The notes under the pieces: generated by a model
Told to the model about the DNA's origin: nothing
Database searches by the model: none
The model's input: only the letters and a program-made list of their open reading frames with translations
Assembly (NCBI GenBank): GCA_017529085.1
Contig: JAFXOC010000501.1
Span: 1-5,551 of the forward strand
DNA: 5,551 nt
DNA from: Selenomonadaceae bacterium
Lineage (GTDB): Bacteria; Bacillota; Negativicutes; Selenomonadales; Selenomonadaceae
Direction of reading: 5' to 3'
Position numbers and translations under genes: made by a program
Shown: positions 1 to 5,551 of the stretch, one piece after another
How positions within the stretch are numbered: the first letter of the stretch is position 1
Layout of the letters: each line of letters opens with the position of its first letter

Positions 1-628
1 GCCAAACAACGCCCGTGGGAAGAATCGTATTAACGCCTTTACCGGAACGAGTGGGCGCCATTAGGAGAATATGCTCCACGCCGTCATGCAACATAAGATG
101 ACCGTTTTTATATGGATTTAAACCTACCACTACACCGCCGTTCTTTGGAATAGGTTTTCCCGTTCCCGGAATTGGAATACGAGTAAACAACTTTTTCTGC
201 CCTTCAAGCGCTTTTTTGCCATTTTTCCAAACCACATCGTCAAGACCCATTTTCCCTATTTCAGCCGCTTCCGCCCATCTTGCAGAACCGTGGCTTGTTT
301 CCTGCTTCATTCCCTTAACAACAAGATAGGTAAAACCTGCCGCAAGCACAAAAGCAATATACGGATATTTTTTATAAGGTCCTAAAATCAGAGGAATAGC
401 CTTTGCTATTTCCGGATCGTTACACCATGCGTAAAATGCAAACGGTTGATAAAATGGAATACCGAAAATCGTAAAACCCTGTCCTAAAATCGGGTTATAA
501 TCGCATTTTCCCGCCACTAAATATGTAATAATCCATTCTGTAATAAGCATTACGGGAGCAATTATACAAATGCCGTATTTCAAAACTTTTTGTTTATATT
601 CTTTTTCTTCCGGCGAAATTTCAGCCAT
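1..628 (-). CDS. traG: TraG/VirD4-family type IV secretion coupling protein, N-terminal part (cut by left edge)
   Basis: Coupling proteins are inner-membrane ATPases that bring the relaxase-DNA complex and other substrates to the conjugation channel. I translated 209 codons from ATG 628-626; the rest of the gene lies beyond the left edge. Visible in order: a short cytoplasmic start, a first membrane segment at about residues 18-40, a loop of about 47 residues (predicted periplasmic), a second membrane segment at about 88-104, the family motif HGSARWA at 113-119, a stretch with LMLHDGVEHILL at about 178-189, and Walker A APTRSGKG at 191-198. Two N-terminal helices, HGSARWA and the APTRSGKG nucleotide-binding loop together are diagnostic of RP4 TraG/Ti VirD4 relatives. 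Walker B and the all-alpha domain would lie outside the window. The start is supported by a strong ribosome binding site seven bases upstream. The gene follows the 717-residue gene by 14 bases, so the two are probably co-transcribed. It could equally be named virD4; family assignment is secure. Confidence 0.93.
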   Translation of the reverse strand, partial: MAEISPEEKEYKQKVLKYGICIIAPVMLITEWIITYLVAGKCDYNPILGQGFTIFGIPFYQPFAFYAWCNDPEIAKAIPLILGPYKKYPYIAFVLAAGFTYLVVKGMKQETSHGSARWAEAAEIGKMGLDDVVWKNGKKALEGQKKLFTRIPIPGTGKPIPKNGGVVVGLNPYKNGHLMLHDGVEHILLMAPTRSGKGVNTILPTGVVW

Positions 629-635
629 TGAAGAT

Positions 636-644
636 CCCCCCTTT
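636..644 (-). promoter_or_regulatory. Ribosome binding site of traG
   Basis: On the minus strand the sequence reads AAAGGGGGG, followed by a seven-base spacer and ATG 628-626. It partly overlaps the TAA stop of the upstream gene (645-643), so translation of traG is probably coupled to that gene. The run of six G is unusual but still contains the AGG/GGGG core. Confidence 0.75.
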
Positions 645-2796
645 AACTTAACGTCCTAGTTCGCACTTTAACATTCTCATGCAAATTATGCTTGTTCTGA
701 ACTTGATTTTTTTTCGGCTTAATTTCTTCTTGATTTTCTTTAACCGATTTATTTGTGCTTTTTTCCTGATTTGTTATCGACTTGCTTTTAATTTTATTTT
801 TTGAATTTAAATTTTCATTTGCGGAATAAAACACATATTCCTTATAGTGAAAATCTCGCCCCGGTTCTATAGCGTTCGGCGAATAGTCGTTAATCGCATA
901 CAAAATATCATAGGTATATTTACCATCTTTTATAAGTTTTTCCGTAGCCATAATATCCATTTCCGGCAACGGATAATGAATATCTTTATAAATTGTTTGC
1001 AAAGTTAATAAATACTCATTGACTACATTATTTTGAATTTTATTCGGCGTGTAATTGTCGATAAAATCCCATCGTTTTATCATTTTTTGAGCGATATTTA
1101 TGATTTCGTTACTGTATAATTTTAAAGAACTCACTCTCGAATCTTTGGCGTTTTGTTCTATAGCTTTTTTTATTTCTTCCATAGGACGATTTTGTTTTAA
1201 GAACACAACAGCCGTTTTACAATCTAAAAACCCTGCTTGCGGATTTGTATAAAATATTCCCTCCGTGGCGAATCCACGCCTTTTAGCATAATCCTTCATA
1301 AACGATCTACACCTGTCGTTTTTTTCGTTTATGATTCTAAATCTTTCATTGACCGCAGCAATGATTCTCTCTTCATAATTTTCTTTTATTCCCGCAAGTC
1401 TCGCCCGTGGAGAAAATTCAATAAGTACCGACTTTAATTCCAGAATATCAATGTCTTTGTACTGACTCATCAAACTTTCGCAAACATCAATATCCGTATC
1501 TCTTTCCGATAATCGCAACGCAAAAGACGGACATATCGAAATTCTGTCCGCCAGAGCTTTTATATATAAAAACTTAACGTCAATACCATGATGTTTTAAT
1601 TCTTCGTATGAATGAATATCTTTAAACTTTTCGTCAAATTTTAACGAAGAGTAAATTATATTCATTTCATTTTCAATACTTTCCTTGGCGCACTCAACTA
1701 CCCAATGGGCATATTCATCCGCAGATATTTCGGAATTATTTTCACGATTTATCGTGCTGCTTCTTTTCTTTATCGAATTTTCAATAGCCTTTATATCCTG
1801 ATGCGACTCCAGTAATTCTTTAGCCACAATACAATCGTTTACAATCTCATAATTTTCACCGTAAACCTTTTCTTTTTGGGTATTTAACAATTCATCCATT
1901 TTTTTCATATAATCATCGGAAATAACTGCACTTTCTTTTTCTTGCGTGTTTTTTCCTATAACATCTTGCAAATCCAAAATCAACGATTCTATATATTGTT
2001 CTTTGTTTCTTCCCGGTTCGGTTGCAACAGGACTACAAGTTGTTAAAATTTCTCTTATAATCGGCTTTATGATTGTTTCAATATCATTATTCCAATTAAA
2101 GGAAATTTTGGGACTCGAACTTTCTTCAATATCTTTTTCATAAATTTTAATCAACATTTTATAAAATTTGGAAATTATTTTTAACTCGTCATGGTAAGAT
2201 AAAATGTTTTTTTGAGAAGATAATAAATGTTTTTTGATAAAAGAACGGTAAATATCTATGGGATCTGTGTATTTTTTTTCAAGATCTATAGACATAATTT
2301 TATTGTATTGTTCCTGCGTTTCTTTTAATCCGTCTTTGATTTCGGCAATATAATCCGAATTAAGATTCGGCACGATAGAATTTTTGCTTATAATGAGTTC
2401 GATAAGATTTATGTCAAATCCCTCGTCAAAAAGCATTTTTAGCGCAATAGAACTATCCAAACGAATCCCGTAGGATTCTTTGGAATAGTCCTTATGTTCG
2501 TGCATGATTATGGATATATGCCGTTTGTAACTTTCTTGCGCCGACTGATACAATCCTGTCACCGGTCGATGATTTTTTGGATAATTTGCCGCTAAAATAT
2601 TATCCAAATACTTTAAAACAATCTGTGGATTAGACTGTACCGCAACTTTGCCGTTTCTGATTTCGTCCGAAATATCCGTCAAAGTGTATCTCTTGTTCAC
2701 GACAATATCCAAAATATTTTCTATATCTTTTATAAGGGGAGAATCATCCGCAAGATGTTTTTTCTTTTTTATTTGGTTTATCTCCTTTTCAAACAT
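643..2796 (-). CDS. Unrecognised 717-residue repeat protein of the conjugation operon
   Basis: I do not recognise this protein. It is largely helical-looking and hydrophilic, with no signal peptide, membrane segment, Walker motif or HUH relaxase motif that I can find. A degenerate motif recurs: Asp, three residues, a small residue (Ala/Cys/Thr), two residues, two hydrophobics, then Ile-x3-Ile, often Ser-Pro, then Tyr-x3-Ile/Val. Clear copies start at residues 114, 321, 435, 525 and 614, a weaker one at about 24, and a second-half-only copy at about 241-275. SPVATEPGR (255-263) and SPNAIEPGR (639-647) are the closest pair. From about residue 659 the chain becomes a Lys/Asn/Gln-rich, probably disordered tail ending VRTRTLS. 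The gene is AT-richer than trbE (hand count of G+C: 18 of 60 bases in 1921-1980 against 30 of 60 in 4021-4080). The start follows AAGGGG by nine bases and abuts the previous stop. Its place between VirB4 and coupling-protein genes suggests a transfer accessory protein or a secreted substrate; this is inference. Confidence 0.85.
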   Translation of the reverse strand: MFEKEINQIKKKKHLADDSPLIKDIENILDIVVNKRYTLTDISDEIRNGKVAVQSNPQIVLKYLDNILAANYPKNHRPVTGLYQSAQESYKRHISIIMHEHKDYSKESYGIRLDSSIALKMLFDEGFDINLIELIISKNSIVPNLNSDYIAEIKDGLKETQEQYNKIMSIDLEKKYTDPIDIYRSFIKKHLLSSQKNILSYHDELKIISKFYKMLIKIYEKDIEESSSPKISFNWNNDIETIIKPIIREILTTCSPVATEPGRNKEQYIESLILDLQDVIGKNTQEKESAVISDDYMKKMDELLNTQKEKVYGENYEIVNDCIVAKELLESHQDIKAIENSIKKRSSTINRENNSEISADEYAHWVVECAKESIENEMNIIYSSLKFDEKFKDIHSYEELKHHGIDVKFLYIKALADRISICPSFALRLSERDTDIDVCESLMSQYKDIDILELKSVLIEFSPRARLAGIKENYEERIIAAVNERFRIINEKNDRCRSFMKDYAKRRGFATEGIFYTNPQAGFLDCKTAVVFLKQNRPMEEIKKAIEQNAKDSRVSSLKLYSNEIINIAQKMIKRWDFIDNYTPNKIQNNVVNEYLLTLQTIYKDIHYPLPEMDIMATEKLIKDGKYTYDILYAINDYSPNAIEPGRDFHYKEYVFYSANENLNSKNKIKSKSITNQEKSTNKSVKENQEEIKPKKNQVQNKHNLHENVKVRTRTLS
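832..2727 (-). repeat. Degenerate protein-level repeats within the 717-residue protein
   Basis: Hand alignment shows a motif of about 40 residues, mostly without gaps in its first half, at residues 114-153, 321-366, 435-478, 525-566 and 614-655, with a weaker copy at 24-60 and a partial one at 241-275. The shared pattern is D-x3-[ACT]-x2-[LMF]-[LIM] followed by about eight residues, I-x3-I, commonly SP, then Y-x3-[IV]. Successive copies start about 90-115 residues apart, so the full unit may be a helical module of about 100 residues. Identity between copies is low and the DNA is not repeated, which indicates old duplications or a structural repeat rather than a recent tandem array. Confidence 0.6.
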
Positions 2797-2934
2797 TTAC
2801 TGCATCCCCTTACTTTGTTCTTCCAATTTCGTTACCCTATCTCTCAATTCCACAATAATATCTTCATCTCGGTTCATTCTTCTAGCCAAAATGAAAACAG
2901 CCAAAATTGCAAAACCTAAAACCAACTCACTCAA
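2797..2934 (-). CDS. Small single-pass membrane protein, 45 residues, TTG start
   Basis: I do not recognise a family. The frame opens at TTG 2934-2932 and ends at TAA 2799-2797, giving 45 residues. Residues 3-17 are a hydrophobic helix (ELVLGFAILAVFILA) followed by Arg-Arg at 18-19, which by the positive-inside rule places the C-terminus in the cytoplasm. Residues 20-45 are charged, and hydrophobics at I26/I27/V28/L30, V34 and L37 suggest a short amphipathic helix or coiled coil. The evidence that it is real is positional: GGAGGT stands seven bases before the TTG, the start overlaps the stop of the trbE tail (TTGA), and its own stop directly abuts the ATG of the 717-residue gene. It fills exactly the space between the two genes. 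It might anchor or tether a partner at the inner membrane next to the secretion machinery; this is inference. An ATG at codon 20 is an alternative start but would remove the helix and has no comparable binding site. Confidence 0.68.
   Translation of the reverse strand: MSELVLGFAILAVFILARRMNRDEDIIVELRDRVTKLEEQSKGMQ
2806..2811 (-). promoter_or_regulatory. Ribosome binding site of the 717-residue gene
   Basis: Minus-strand AAGGGG lies nine bases upstream of ATG 2796-2794 and inside the last codons of the small upstream gene. It supports this start and translational coupling. Confidence 0.7.
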
Positions 2935-3122
2935 GCAAAAGACCTCCGATCTTTAGATAAATCCACTTCCGGAAGAGATAAGTTCCTATAATTCAACCAA
3001 TGTTCATTGAAATTTTCGATACCATAATTATTTATAATTCGTTGTGCCATCTGATGATCCGCTTTATTCGTAGCGACATAAGCAAGCGTCAAAGGACAGG
3101 CTTCAAGGGCGAGGTCAAACAA
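2931..3122 (-). pseudogene. trbE: Detached C-terminal segment of TrbE (shifted frame)
   Basis: This 63-codon stretch continues TrbE in another frame. It opens ...CRLFDLALEACPLTLAYVATNK, and the family's usual continuation after the YY-x-SP motif is a segment of the type RLF-x-L-x-LGP-x-x-L-x-F/Y. The later Tyr-Gly followed by F-x-x-x-W-L (FNEHWL) also fits the normal TrbE ending. Joined to the upstream part it restores a protein of about 820 residues, close to the usual length of this family. Taken alone it would begin with TTG 3122-3120; GGAAGG lies six bases before that codon, but it codes for the conserved Glu-Gly, so I regard it as chance. It is best annotated as the 3' end of one disrupted trbE, not as a separate gene. 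Confidence 0.82.
2942..2947 (-). promoter_or_regulatory. Ribosome binding site deciding the TTG start of the 45-residue gene
   Basis: Minus-strand GGAGGT is a near-perfect Shine-Dalgarno sequence seven bases before TTG 2934-2932, within the final codons of the trbE reading frame. It is the main reason for accepting a TTG start here. Confidence 0.75.
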
Positions 3123-5392
3123 CCGACACCTTCCGGCGAAACAAAATAATATTGCCGTTTCATCTGCGCTTGGGCGATAATATAAATTTGCCGCTTATTC
3201 AACCCGAATTTTCCGTAATTTTCCATAGCCTGATCTTCAAGCGCTTTATCGTTTGGCAAAAAAATCTGACTGGGGCAGGATTCCAAAACGCACTCAAAAA
3301 TCGGACTGTTTACAATATCCGAAACGGATTGCGTTGCAAAGACAACCGATGCGTTCGCTTTACGCAAAACCTTCAACCATTCTCGAATTTTTTGAACAAA
3401 CAGTTCGTTGTCGAAAAATACCCAGCACTCATCCAGCACTATCATTGTCGGCGAACCGTCAAGACTTTGCTCTATCCGATGGAAAATATACATAAGCGCA
3501 GGTCCTACGATATGTTTTGTACTCATAAGTTTTTCCATCTCAAAAGACTGCCACGAAGTTATCGACAAATGATCTTCGTTGCTGTCAAAAATACCGCCGT
3601 AAGCTCCCTTTATCGTCAACGGTTCAAAGGCTTGACGAAGTTCCAAGTCCTGAACGGCGTTTACAAAGTTTGTCATACGCCGCAACCCGATTTGCTCATA
3701 ACTGCCAAGCGTTGTCAAAGCGTCCCAAATCAATTTTTTATGAAGCGGTTTTACCTCAAAATTTTCCTGAACAAGATAATCCACCAACCAATCCTGCGCC
3801 CATTGTCTTTCTTTTTCATCGTCAACATAAGCAAGTGGCATAAAAGACAAACCGCCATCGCTTTCGTTTCCCAAATCAAAAAACTTCCCGCCGACTCCAT
3901 AGGTAAGCTCCATACTGCTTGCACCTTTATCGAAAATTATAATTCTCGAATTTTTATATTTTCTAAAAGCCGCCGCCATAGTATTTAAGAGAACGGATTT
4001 ACCTGCGCCGGTCGGACCCGCTATCAAAGTATGACCCACATCGCCTACATGAAGCGACAATCTAAAGGGCGTTCGTCCCGTAGTTTGAGTGTAAAGCAAA
4101 GGCGGACCCTGCAAATGTTTATTCCTTGGATTTCCTGCCCAAATATCGGAAATCGGCATCATGTGAATTAAATTTCCCGTGGAAATCAACGGTTTTCTCA
4201 CAAATCTCCCTATATTGCCGGGAAATGTGCCAAAAAATGTGTCTACGCTATTTAAATCCTCTACCTTCGCTTTAATTCCCTTATTGATAAAGGTCGCTTC
4301 AATAGCTTGGGCAAATGTATCGGCTTGTATCGGATCTTCATTCATCACGACTACGCAGGAAGAATAAAAACCGTACCCCAAAACATCGGACTCCACCAAA
4401 GTTATGGCTTCCCTTGTTTCACCGTATTTCATAGCGGCGTTTTCATTTACGCTATCTTCAAGAACCGGCTGATTTAAAACCAATTCTTTCAGCATCGCCA
4501 TAAGAGGTTTTTTCTTGCCGTACCAACCTTTTTTCTTTTCCTCAAGCGCGGCTAAACAATCCTGCTTCCCCAGACACACAAAGCGAGTAACCCAGCGATA
4601 AGAAAAATCCAACTGATTGATAGCGTCAAACATCCCGAAAAAAGTGTTGTTCACATAAGAAATGGGCGAAACTACTCTAATATGTTTTTTCCCCAATCTC
4701 GGTTCTAACCCGCCGTAAAAAGGCACATCACAAAGATAATGGTCGAGTATAAGCGGATGTGAAGGAACTCTTAAAGGTTTCGGATTATCCGATATACAAC
4801 TGTGAAGATAAGTCACCAGTTCGTGACGGTTCAAAATCGCAGATGGAATACCTAATGTAGTCAGCAATGCTACAAGTTTATCTATCATCTGCGTAAAAGT
4901 TATGATATTGTCATCGGCTGAATGTTTCTTCTTCTTTTTACCTTCAACCACAAATTCCCGCAATCTACCCTCATTGTCGCTTGGTGGCATCCAATATGCC
5001 GTCATATAGTAATTAGACTCGAAATGGCTGCCACCCGAAAAGAATTGACGGCGTTCCAAGTCCATTGTTTCCGTTATTTTATCCGGAAAATAAACATCTT
5101 TGGGATATGCCGTGGAAGCGATTCTTTGAGCTTCAAAATAAAACACCCAACCGGAATCCATACTTTGAAAAGCTGTGGAAAGCTGTTGCGTTATAACCGC
5201 AAGTTGTTCTTTTACGGAACTTGCCAAGTCAGGTCCCCGATAACTCCATGTGCATTGCAAACTTCCGTCCTTATTTACCAAAAAAGCCGGAGCGGTATCT
5301 GGATTTACTTCTGACATCGTAAAAATACGACCCCAAGGCAGAACATATTTAAAATAATCTTTTTTTCGATTAAATCGATCCATTTTATACAT
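3089..5392 (-). CDS. trbE: TrbE/VirB4-family conjugative transfer ATPase, main part, frameshifted near the 3' end
   Basis: VirB4-class proteins are inner-membrane-associated ATPases needed for assembly of the mating channel and pilus. The frame from ATG 5392 gives 767 residues, of which the first 755 look native. The N-terminal half (to about residue 400) is the CagE/TrbE/VirB-type region. The C-terminal half is a RecA-like motor with Walker A GPTGAGKS at 459-466, a FDKGASSM stretch at 487-494, Walker B TMIVLDECWVFF at 649-660 with the LDE acidic pair, and VVFATQS at 683-689. QYYFVSPEG at 747-755 is the usual late family motif. After this the frame is lost and 12 unrelated residues precede TGA; the true ending is encoded at 2931-3122. 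All nucleotide-binding motifs are upstream of the break, so the truncated product could still bind ATP, but it lacks about 65 residues. ATG 5392 is preferred for its GAAGG eight bases upstream; ATG 5383 (Met4) is an alternative. The start overlaps the upstream gene by eight bases. Confidence 0.95.
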   Translation of the reverse strand: MYKMDRFNRKKDYFKYVLPWGRIFTMSEVNPDTAPAFLVNKDGSLQCTWSYRGPDLASSVKEQLAVITQQLSTAFQSMDSGWVFYFEAQRIASTAYPKDVYFPDKITETMDLERRQFFSGGSHFESNYYMTAYWMPPSDNEGRLREFVVEGKKKKKHSADDNIITFTQMIDKLVALLTTLGIPSAILNRHELVTYLHSCISDNPKPLRVPSHPLILDHYLCDVPFYGGLEPRLGKKHIRVVSPISYVNNTFFGMFDAINQLDFSYRWVTRFVCLGKQDCLAALEEKKKGWYGKKKPLMAMLKELVLNQPVLEDSVNENAAMKYGETREAITLVESDVLGYGFYSSCVVVMNEDPIQADTFAQAIEATFINKGIKAKVEDLNSVDTFFGTFPGNIGRFVRKPLISTGNLIHMMPISDIWAGNPRNKHLQGPPLLYTQTTGRTPFRLSLHVGDVGHTLIAGPTGAGKSVLLNTMAAAFRKYKNSRIIIFDKGASSMELTYGVGGKFFDLGNESDGGLSFMPLAYVDDEKERQWAQDWLVDYLVQENFEVKPLHKKLIWDALTTLGSYEQIGLRRMTNFVNAVQDLELRQAFEPLTIKGAYGGIFDSNEDHLSITSWQSFEMEKLMSTKHIVGPALMYIFHRIEQSLDGSPTMIVLDECWVFFDNELFVQKIREWLKVLRKANASVVFATQSVSDIVNSPIFECVLESCPSQIFLPNDKALEDQAMENYGKFGLNKRQIYIIAQAQMKRQYYFVSPEGVGCLTSPLKPVL
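3122..3131 (-). other. Frameshift site in trbE
   Basis: The minus strand reads GAA GGT GTC GGT TGT TTG in the main frame, which reaches TGA 3091-3089 after 12 unrelated residues. Adding one base, for example GGTTGT instead of GGTGT near 3128, gives Glu-Gly-Cys-Arg-Leu-Phe-Asp and restores the family ending. No canonical X-XXY-YYZ slippery heptamer is present at the junction, so a point deletion or sequencing error is likelier than programmed frameshifting. Confidence 0.8.
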
Positions 5393-5551
5393 ATTCCAAA
5401 CCTTCTTTCTGTTTCTTCAATTCCTCTTCCGTTTCAAAAGTCGCTCCGGAAGATACGCCGTCCGATACTTTCTTTGATTTCAAACTTGCTATAAGCTCTG
5501 CGTTAAACTGTTTCTTTTCCTCCAAGACATCCTGTACGACAACATGATGCA
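5385..5551 (-). CDS. C-terminal end of an unidentified transfer-operon protein (cut by right edge)
   Basis: One minus-strand frame is open from the right edge to TAA 5387-5385, giving 54 residues; the other two meet stops within the first 65 or so bases. The visible part starts HHVVVQDVLEEKKQF and is a charged, Glu/Lys-rich, probably helical and soluble tail with no membrane segment. In IncP-type trb operons the gene before trbE is trbD, a small membrane protein, so a TrbD-like identity is possible from position alone. The fragment carries no motif that confirms this and could equally belong to another transfer protein. It overlaps the trbE start by eight bases, which implies coupled translation. 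Confidence 0.65.
   Translation of the reverse strand, partial: HHVVVQDVLEEKKQFNAELIASLKSKKVSDGVSSGATFETEEELKKQKEGLEYV
5401..5407 (-). promoter_or_regulatory. Ribosome binding site of trbE
   Basis: Minus-strand AAGAAGG ends eight bases before ATG 5392-5390 and 17 bases before the alternative ATG 5383-5381, so its spacing favours the upstream start. It lies in the last codons of the preceding gene. Confidence 0.6.

Noticed and set aside
2491..2520. MHEH at residues 98-101 of the 717-residue protein as a relaxase HUH metal site
   Set aside because: The central residue is Glu rather than hydrophobic, there is no catalytic Tyr region near the N-terminus in a relaxase-like arrangement, and the stretch lies between helical repeats.
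2648..2956. Plus-strand open frame of 102 codons with hydrophobic stretches
   Set aside because: The Phe/Ile-rich look arises from the complement of Lys/Glu-rich codons in the 717-residue gene and the small gene. It spans the junction of real minus-strand genes.
3120..3134. Independent translation start at TTG 3122-3120 for the 63-codon frame
   Set aside because: GGAAGG with a six-base spacer looks like a ribosome binding site, but those bases encode the conserved Glu-Gly of TrbE, and the peptide is clearly the TrbE C-terminus rather than a free-standing protein.
3089..3180. Programmed -1 frameshift producing full-length TrbE
   Set aside because: No canonical X-XXY-YYZ heptamer in the correct phase and no obvious stimulatory stem after the junction. 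The junction GGTGTCGGTTG is better explained by a lost base, though conservation in homologues would reopen this.
3152..3988. Plus-strand open frame of 278 codons opposite trbE
   Set aside because: It lies wholly antisense to the conserved ATPase domain, including the Walker A and B regions, shows no recognisable domain, and its composition is what the complement of a coding sequence gives. I see no convincing ribosome binding site.
4922..5314. Plus-strand open frame of 130 codons opposite the trbE N-terminus
   Set aside because: It is antisense to well-supported TrbE coding sequence and has no recognisable motif or separate regulatory signal.

Overview
The window is a stretch of a conjugation (type IV secretion) operon of the Trb/VirB class. 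Every gene I can support lies on the minus strand, so transcription runs from the right edge to the left edge. In transcription order the layout is: (1) the C-terminal end of an unidentified protein running off the right edge; (2) a TrbE/VirB4-family conjugation ATPase whose last ~65 residues are in a different frame because of an apparent one-base loss; (3) a 45-residue single-pass membrane protein starting at TTG; (4) a 717-residue protein I do not recognise, built from degenerate repeats; (5) the N-terminal 209 residues of a TraG/VirD4-family coupling protein, cut by the left edge just after its Walker A motif.

The genes are packed like one operon. The right-edge gene overlaps the trbE start by 8 bases, the trbE tail's stop overlaps the TTG start of the small gene (TTGA), the small gene's stop directly abuts the next ATG, and only 14 bases separate the 717-residue gene from traG. 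A purine-rich ribosome binding site precedes each visible start. I see no promoter, terminator, RNA gene, IS element, CRISPR array or oriT, and no gap over about 15 bases, so regulation is probably set outside the window.

Functionally, TrbE/VirB4 powers assembly of the mating channel at the inner membrane and TraG/VirD4 feeds relaxase-bound DNA and protein substrates into it. The two unknown genes between these ATPases are presumably transfer-related or transferred cargo. The 717-residue gene is visibly more AT-rich than its neighbours, has six or seven degenerate copies of a helical motif spaced roughly 90-115 residues apart, and ends in a Lys/Asn-rich tail finishing with alternating arginines. 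It is the least explained and most interesting element here.

The host cannot be named from this sequence. It is AT-leaning with strong AGGAGG-type ribosome binding sites, which would suit a low-to-moderate-GC bacterium carrying a Trb-type conjugative plasmid or integrative conjugative element. Relaxase, replication and integration genes are not in view, so plasmid and integrated element cannot be told apart.
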